Part shown: piece by piece, positions 6,561 through 9,579 of the stretch | Layout of the letters: the number at the start of each line of letters is the position of its first letter | Position numbering within the stretch: position 1 is the stretch's first letter | Assembly (NCBI GenBank): GCA_052144935.1 | Contig: JBKQPR010000313.1 | Location: 1-9,579 of the forward strand | Reading direction: 5' to 3' | Length of the DNA: 9,579 nucleotides | From: JOPF133 sp052144935 | GTDB lineage: Bacteria; Acidobacteriota; Terriglobia; Bryobacterales; Bryobacteraceae | Notes under the pieces: generated by a model | Databases searched by the model: none | Seen by the model: only the letters and a program-made list of their open reading frames with translations | Told to the model about the DNA's origin: nothing | Translations under genes and position numbers: made by a program

Positions 6561-7919
6561 TCACACCTTATACTGCAATAGCGTCATAAACCCGTGGTCC
6601 ATGTGTAACTGCATGTGGCAATGGAACAGGCTCGGGCCGGGATTATCGGCGCGGAATTGCACTTCCACCTGCTTGCGGGGCTGCACCACGACTGTATCCT
6701 TCACCACGCCTGAGGTCGGCTTCCCGGCCACCTTCACCAGCTCGAAGGCGTGGCGGTGCAGATGAACCGGGTGGGCATCGTCGCTCTGGTTATCGAAGAT
6801 CAGACGGTACAGGCCCTGGTTGCGGACTAAGATGGGATCGGTCTTGGGAAACTCTTTTCCGTTGATGGTCCAGTGATCGACCCAGCGGTTGCCGGCCCAC
6901 CTGGCGCGAAAGACTAGTGGGATGCGTTCGTCCGGTTCGGGCACGCTCGCCGGGCGGCCGAAAGCGGTGTAATCCCAGATCTCGGGCGGCGGCGGCGTCC
7001 ACTGCGCCGGACCGGGGCGGCCGGCGTATTCCACCACGATTCCCATGCCGGCTTTGCGGTTGCGGTCATCGGTGTCACCGAGAATCCAGACGCCCGGCTG
7101 CTTCATATCCACCAGCGCCTGGACGCGCTCGCCCGGCGCCAGCTCCAGAACGGACACCTCCTTGGCAGAGGCGACGGGGAAACCATCCAGCGCGACCACG
7201 GTAAACCGGTGGGCGGCCAGCGCGAGGCGATGGATCATGGTGGCGCTGGTGTTGAGGATGTGAAAGAGAGCGCGCTGGCCCTCCTTGACGCGGATCGGCT
7301 CGCCGAAGCCCAGCGCGTGGCCATTCACGGTGAACGAACCATAGGCAACCTCTAGCGAGCTGTCGCCGCCGCCCGCGGCCATCGGCGCCAGGTAGGGATC
7401 CCAGCCGTGGAGGGCCAGGAAAAACTGCTGGTCGGCAGCGCCCAGGCCGGGACCGCCGGTGATCTCCAGGAAGCCGGATTGGCCGGTGTACGTGGCGCGG
7501 TGCAGATCGCGGCCGGCGAAGATATGCGAGTGATACCAGCGCAGGCCGGCGGGACGGGGTACAAACTGGTAGCGGCGGCGGCCGTGCGGCGGCACCATGG
7601 GCGTGCCTTCCTCCATGGAGCCATCCACTTCGGGCGGAATGAAGAGGCCGTGCCAATGGGCCAGCTCGGGGACGGCGGTTTCATTGATCACGTCGATGGT
7701 GACGGGCCGGCCCTCGGGAAGGCGCAGCAGGGGGCCGGGGAAGGCGCCGTTGTAGGCGGTGGTTTTGATGCGGCGGCGGGGGGCGATCTCCAGCTCGACT
7801 TCGCCGATGGTGAGGGTGATGTCGGCGGCGGCGGCATTCTGAGCGGGGGCGCAAGCCGGCGCGGGCCGCGCGCCAAGCGCTACCATGGTGGCGAGAAAGG
7901 CGCGGCGGTCGAGTCCCAT
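6561..7919 (-). CDS. Tat-exported laccase-like multicopper oxidase
   Basis: A 452-residue copper oxidase expected to couple four one-electron oxidations (of metal ions or phenolics) to reduction of O2 to water, outside the cytoplasm. The N-terminus MGLDRRAFLATMVALGA is a twin-arginine-type signal, consistent with export of a folded copper protein. All copper motifs are present: HWHG (88-91), WYHSH (H130, H132), HPVHLHRH (H383, H386, H388, H390) and HCHMQLHMDHGFM (H433, C434, H435, H439). Three cupredoxin domains fit the length. The position that is Met in CueO and CotA (twelfth of the last motif) is F444, with Met only at 445. No Shine-Dalgarno is visible; a TATACT at 7942-7947 could be a -10 giving a short leader. 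There is no Met/His-rich copper-resistance segment, so a CueO role is not supported. Substrate unknown. Confidence 0.9.
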   Translation of the reverse strand: MGLDRRAFLATMVALGARPAPACAPAQNAAAADITLTIGEVELEIAPRRRIKTTAYNGAFPGPLLRLPEGRPVTIDVINETAVPELAHWHGLFIPPEVDGSMEEGTPMVPPHGRRRYQFVPRPAGLRWYHSHIFAGRDLHRATYTGQSGFLEITGGPGLGAADQQFFLALHGWDPYLAPMAAGGGDSSLEVAYGSFTVNGHALGFGEPIRVKEGQRALFHILNTSATMIHRLALAAHRFTVVALDGFPVASAKEVSVLELAPGERVQALVDMKQPGVWILGDTDDRNRKAGMGIVVEYAGRPGPAQWTPPPPEIWDYTAFGRPASVPEPDERIPLVFRARWAGNRWVDHWTINGKEFPKTDPILVRNQGLYRLIFDNQSDDAHPVHLHRHAFELVKVAGKPTSGVVKDTVVVQPRKQVEVQFRADNPGPSLFHCHMQLHMDHGFMTLLQYKV

Positions 7920-8011
7920 GGCACACGAAGTAACAGTACGAAGTATAGGCTAGCACGGGGCAAGGTTGGATATGCCCGCAAGACGGGCCCCGAGCGCGCC
8001 CGCAGGCGGCT

Positions 8012-8097
8012 CTTTTCAGCGCCGGGGATCCCTCGCACGCGGCCGTCGCCGGCTGAAAGCCGACGGCAGCCAGAATTGCCTGCCAGGATTGGCTGCC
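8012..8097. repeat. Nested, mutually exclusive inverted repeats in the oxidase/radical SAM intergenic region
   Basis: Three inverted repeats are packed into 86 bases. CTTTTCAGCGCCGG (8012-8025) faces CCGGCTGAAAG (8049-8059) imperfectly. GCCGTC (8042-8047) plus GGCT (8051-8054) pair with AGCC plus GACGGC (8058-8067) around a GAA loop with a 3-base bulge. GGCAGCCA (8065-8072) pairs with TGGCTGCC (8090-8097). The second and third share 8065-8067, so they cannot both form completely. The block lies downstream of the radical SAM gene and upstream of the oxidase promoter, and looks like an interspersed palindromic repeat rather than a simple terminator. Confidence 0.55.
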
Positions 8098-8168
8098 CCA
8101 CAGGCTGGCCAGTTATCTGCTGGACACTACACTGGAGGCATGATGAGCATGATGGCGCGTGATGGATC

Positions 8169-9389
8169 CTAATACGGACTGATGGCTTGCGCCGCCGCCG
8201 GAATCGTATCGCCATACATGCGGCGCAGCTCCTTGCGCAGAGGATCGACGCTGCGGGCAAAAATCATTTTATACGCCTGGCAGAAGTAATCCAGTTCCTC
8301 AAACCGGCCGTGCGGGCCGTGGCGGAATTTCGGGCATCCGCCATGGCAGATGGACTGGTATTCGCAGACCTGGCATTCGGGATGGGCGAGCGTTTTCTTG
8401 GATGCGAAACTGTACCGGCGGGCGCGCCGCGCGATCTCGGGCCACGAATCCAGCTCGACATTGCCCAGCTTCCAGGAGCTAGTCACAAAAAAATCGCACG
8501 GGTAGACATCCCCGTTGTACTCCACCACGACGTAGCTGTCGCAGGTTTCATGCATCGTGCAAGTGCCCGGCTTCTGGCCCGCCAGGGCTTCGGCGATGTT
8601 ATCGAAGCAGCGAATGCGCATGCGGCGGCGCTCCGGCCACCAGAGATCGAACGTCTCGGTGAGGAACCGCCCGTACTGCTCGGGAGTGATCGTGAAAGGC
8701 AGCGGATGGCCGTCGCCATCGAACTCCGCCAGCGGAATGTACTGCACGTGGTCGATTCCCAGGCCGCGGTAGAACCGGTACAGTTCCCTGGCGCTCCCCA
8801 CATTGGCCTGGCTCAGCACACAGAGGATATTGAATTCGACCTTGTTCTTCTGCAGCAGCTCGATACTCTGCATGACGCGCTTCCATGTGCCGCGGCCCTC
8901 CTTGTTGTAGCGGTAGAGATCGTTCACCTCCTCGGGGCCGTCCAGAGAGACGCCGAGCAGCCAGTTGCAGGAGCGAAACAGATCGCACCAACTCTGGTCC
9001 AGCAGGACGCCGTTGGTCTGCAGCGCGTTGCTGACCGACTGCCCGTTGCGTCCGTGCTGCTGCTGGAACCCGACGAGCTTTTCGAAGAACGCTAGTCCGG
9101 CGAGAGTCGGCTCGCCGCCTTGAAACGCGAAGATGCTGCTGGGATAAGAGTAGAAGAGGTACGAATCCACCAGGTGCTCCAGCGTTTCGAGCGTCATGCG
9201 CCGCGCCGGCAGGCTCTTGTACGGGTCGGCCTCGCGGTCGAGGTAAAAGCAGTAGGAGCAATCCAGGTTGCACACGGCCGAGGCCGGTTTGATCAGCAGC
9301 GAAGTGATCCGGGGAGTGGGTCCTGCGGCGAGCGCTTCGGTCTCCACGCCTCGATAGATCGGGAAAGGGGACCCGGTCGGCACGTTCAA
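8169..9389 (-). CDS. Radical SAM/SPASM anaerobic sulfatase-maturating enzyme-like protein
   Basis: A 406-residue cytosolic enzyme of the anSME type, expected to convert an active-site Cys or Ser of a type I sulfatase to formylglycine using SAM. The radical SAM cluster motif is C40-x3-C44-x2-C47, followed by GGEP (91-94). The SPASM region has C277, C283, C298, C339, C342, C348, C352 and C370. As I recall the Clostridium perfringens enzyme (255, 261, 276, 317, 320, 326, 330, 348), every spacing is identical. D299, next to C298, corresponds to its proposed catalytic Asp277. Start: the frame is closed by TAA two codons before TTG at 9389, so the first possible starts are TTG 9389 or GTG 9383; no ATG exists until after the cluster motif, and neither has a clear Shine-Dalgarno. 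The N-terminus is about 25 residues longer than usual. No sulfatase is in the window; one may lie to the right. Peptide-maturation relatives are possible. Confidence 0.87.
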   Translation of the reverse strand: MNVPTGSPFPIYRGVETEALAAGPTPRITSLLIKPASAVCNLDCSYCFYLDREADPYKSLPARRMTLETLEHLVDSYLFYSYPSSIFAFQGGEPTLAGLAFFEKLVGFQQQHGRNGQSVSNALQTNGVLLDQSWCDLFRSCNWLLGVSLDGPEEVNDLYRYNKEGRGTWKRVMQSIELLQKNKVEFNILCVLSQANVGSARELYRFYRGLGIDHVQYIPLAEFDGDGHPLPFTITPEQYGRFLTETFDLWWPERRRMRIRCFDNIAEALAGQKPGTCTMHETCDSYVVVEYNGDVYPCDFFVTSSWKLGNVELDSWPEIARRARRYSFASKKTLAHPECQVCEYQSICHGGCPKFRHGPHGRFEELDYFCQAYKMIFARSVDPLRKELRRMYGDTIPAAAQAISPY

Positions 9390-9413
9390 AGTTTAGCACT
9401 GGCGCTGAGGTTG

Positions 9414-9438
9414 GCCGGCGGGGTGCCCCCGAGCCGGC
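9414..9438 (-). promoter_or_regulatory. GC-rich hairpin in the radical SAM gene leader
   Basis: GCCGGC (9414-9419) and GCCGGC (9433-9438) are self-complementary arms enclosing GGGG-TG-CCCC (9420-9429) plus CGA, giving a very stable stem 25-50 bases upstream of the TTG start. If transcribed it would sit just ahead of the ribosome site. It may control initiation, or be the 3' end of an upstream transcript; no T-tract follows. Confidence 0.4.
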
Positions 9439-9464
9439 GTGATTTCTCCCATAACGAACCCATT

Positions 9465-9482
9465 CCGGACATGCATGTCCGG
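9465..9482. promoter_or_regulatory. 18-base perfect palindrome, operator-like site 1
   Basis: CCGGACA-TGCA-TGTCCGG is a perfect 18-base palindrome. It lies 76 bases upstream of the radical SAM start and is flanked by TT on the left and GAA on the right, almost extending the symmetry. A symmetric site of this size suits a dimeric repressor or activator. It shares both 7-base arms with site 2. No T-tract follows it, so it is not a terminator. Confidence 0.55.
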
Positions 9483-9530
9483 GAAATTCGGAGGGCTTCA
9501 TTGAAACCAAAAGAGTTAACCAGGGGTGAA

Positions 9531-9548
9531 CCGGACAGGTGTGTCCGG
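9531..9548. promoter_or_regulatory. 18-base palindrome with identical arms, operator-like site 2
   Basis: CCGGACA-GGTG-TGTCCGG repeats the two arms and the 4-base centre length of site 1, with a non-palindromic centre. It is 66 bases from site 1 centre to centre. Allowing for flanks (TTCCGGACA on one side), site 2 matches site 1 best in inverted orientation. It is also enclosed by AGGGCTT (9492-9498) and AAGCCCT (9549-9555), so a stacked two-stem RNA fold is an alternative reading. Confidence 0.55.
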
Positions 9549-9579
9549 AAGCCCTTTTCTCGGGGCGAAATCGCTTTCG

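Noticed and set aside
8141..8172. GGAGG followed by ATG and a 10-codon plus-strand ORF (MMSMMARDGS)
   Set aside because: Too short to judge, with no promoter; its stop runs into the end of the convergent radical SAM gene, so probably chance.
1..9579. CRISPR array, tRNA, rRNA or a known defence system
   Set aside because: No regularly spaced direct repeats, cloverleaf-like sequence or rRNA-like stretch was seen on reading both strands; apart from the antitoxin-toxin pair no defence-family domains are present.

Overview
The window is GC-rich and densely coded. Everything except a broken integrase at the left edge reads on the minus strand. The large secreted M14-type protein with Gly/Arg-rich low-complexity linkers, the Tat-exported multicopper oxidase, the anaerobic sulfatase-maturase-like radical SAM enzyme and the GC-rich palindromic intergenic repeats together suggest a soil or sediment acidobacterium of the Solibacter/Bryobacter kind. 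That assignment is inference: there is no rRNA or other phylogenetic marker here.

Left part (1-1977): a tyrosine recombinase pseudogene on the plus strand (frame open from the window edge, frameshift near 619-625) ends 11 bases from a convergent minus-strand pair. The pair is a RibD-C/dihydrofolate-reductase-like protein (1137-1700) and a 55-residue ORF (970-1137) whose ATG overlaps the upstream stop as TGATG. A 277-base stretch with no supported gene follows.

Centre (1978-5345): one 1019-residue secreted protein with an M14 zinc-carboxypeptidase-like domain and a C-terminal glutamine-amidotransferase-like region. A TATATT hexamer lies 7 bases before its ATG, suggesting a leaderless mRNA. 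Upstream of it is 308 bases of non-coding, palindrome-containing DNA.

Accessory patch (5346-6366): a 3'-truncated IS21-family IstA fragment, then a ribbon-helix-helix antitoxin and PIN-domain toxin pair overlapping by ATGA.

Right part (6561-9579): a three-domain laccase-like multicopper oxidase with all copper ligands and Phe at the usual axial position; an intergenic block of nested inverted repeats; an anSME-type radical SAM enzyme with all eleven expected cysteines and a non-ATG start; and, upstream of it, a GC-rich leader hairpin plus two copies of the 18-base palindrome CCGGACA-N4-TGTCCGG with centres 66 bases apart.

The genes do not form one pathway. The only clear functional units are the antitoxin-toxin pair and the probable reductase/small-ORF pair. 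I see no convincing new multi-gene system. The most interesting unexplained signal is the pair of palindromes at the right end, which look like operators or part of a folded RNA upstream of the radical SAM gene.
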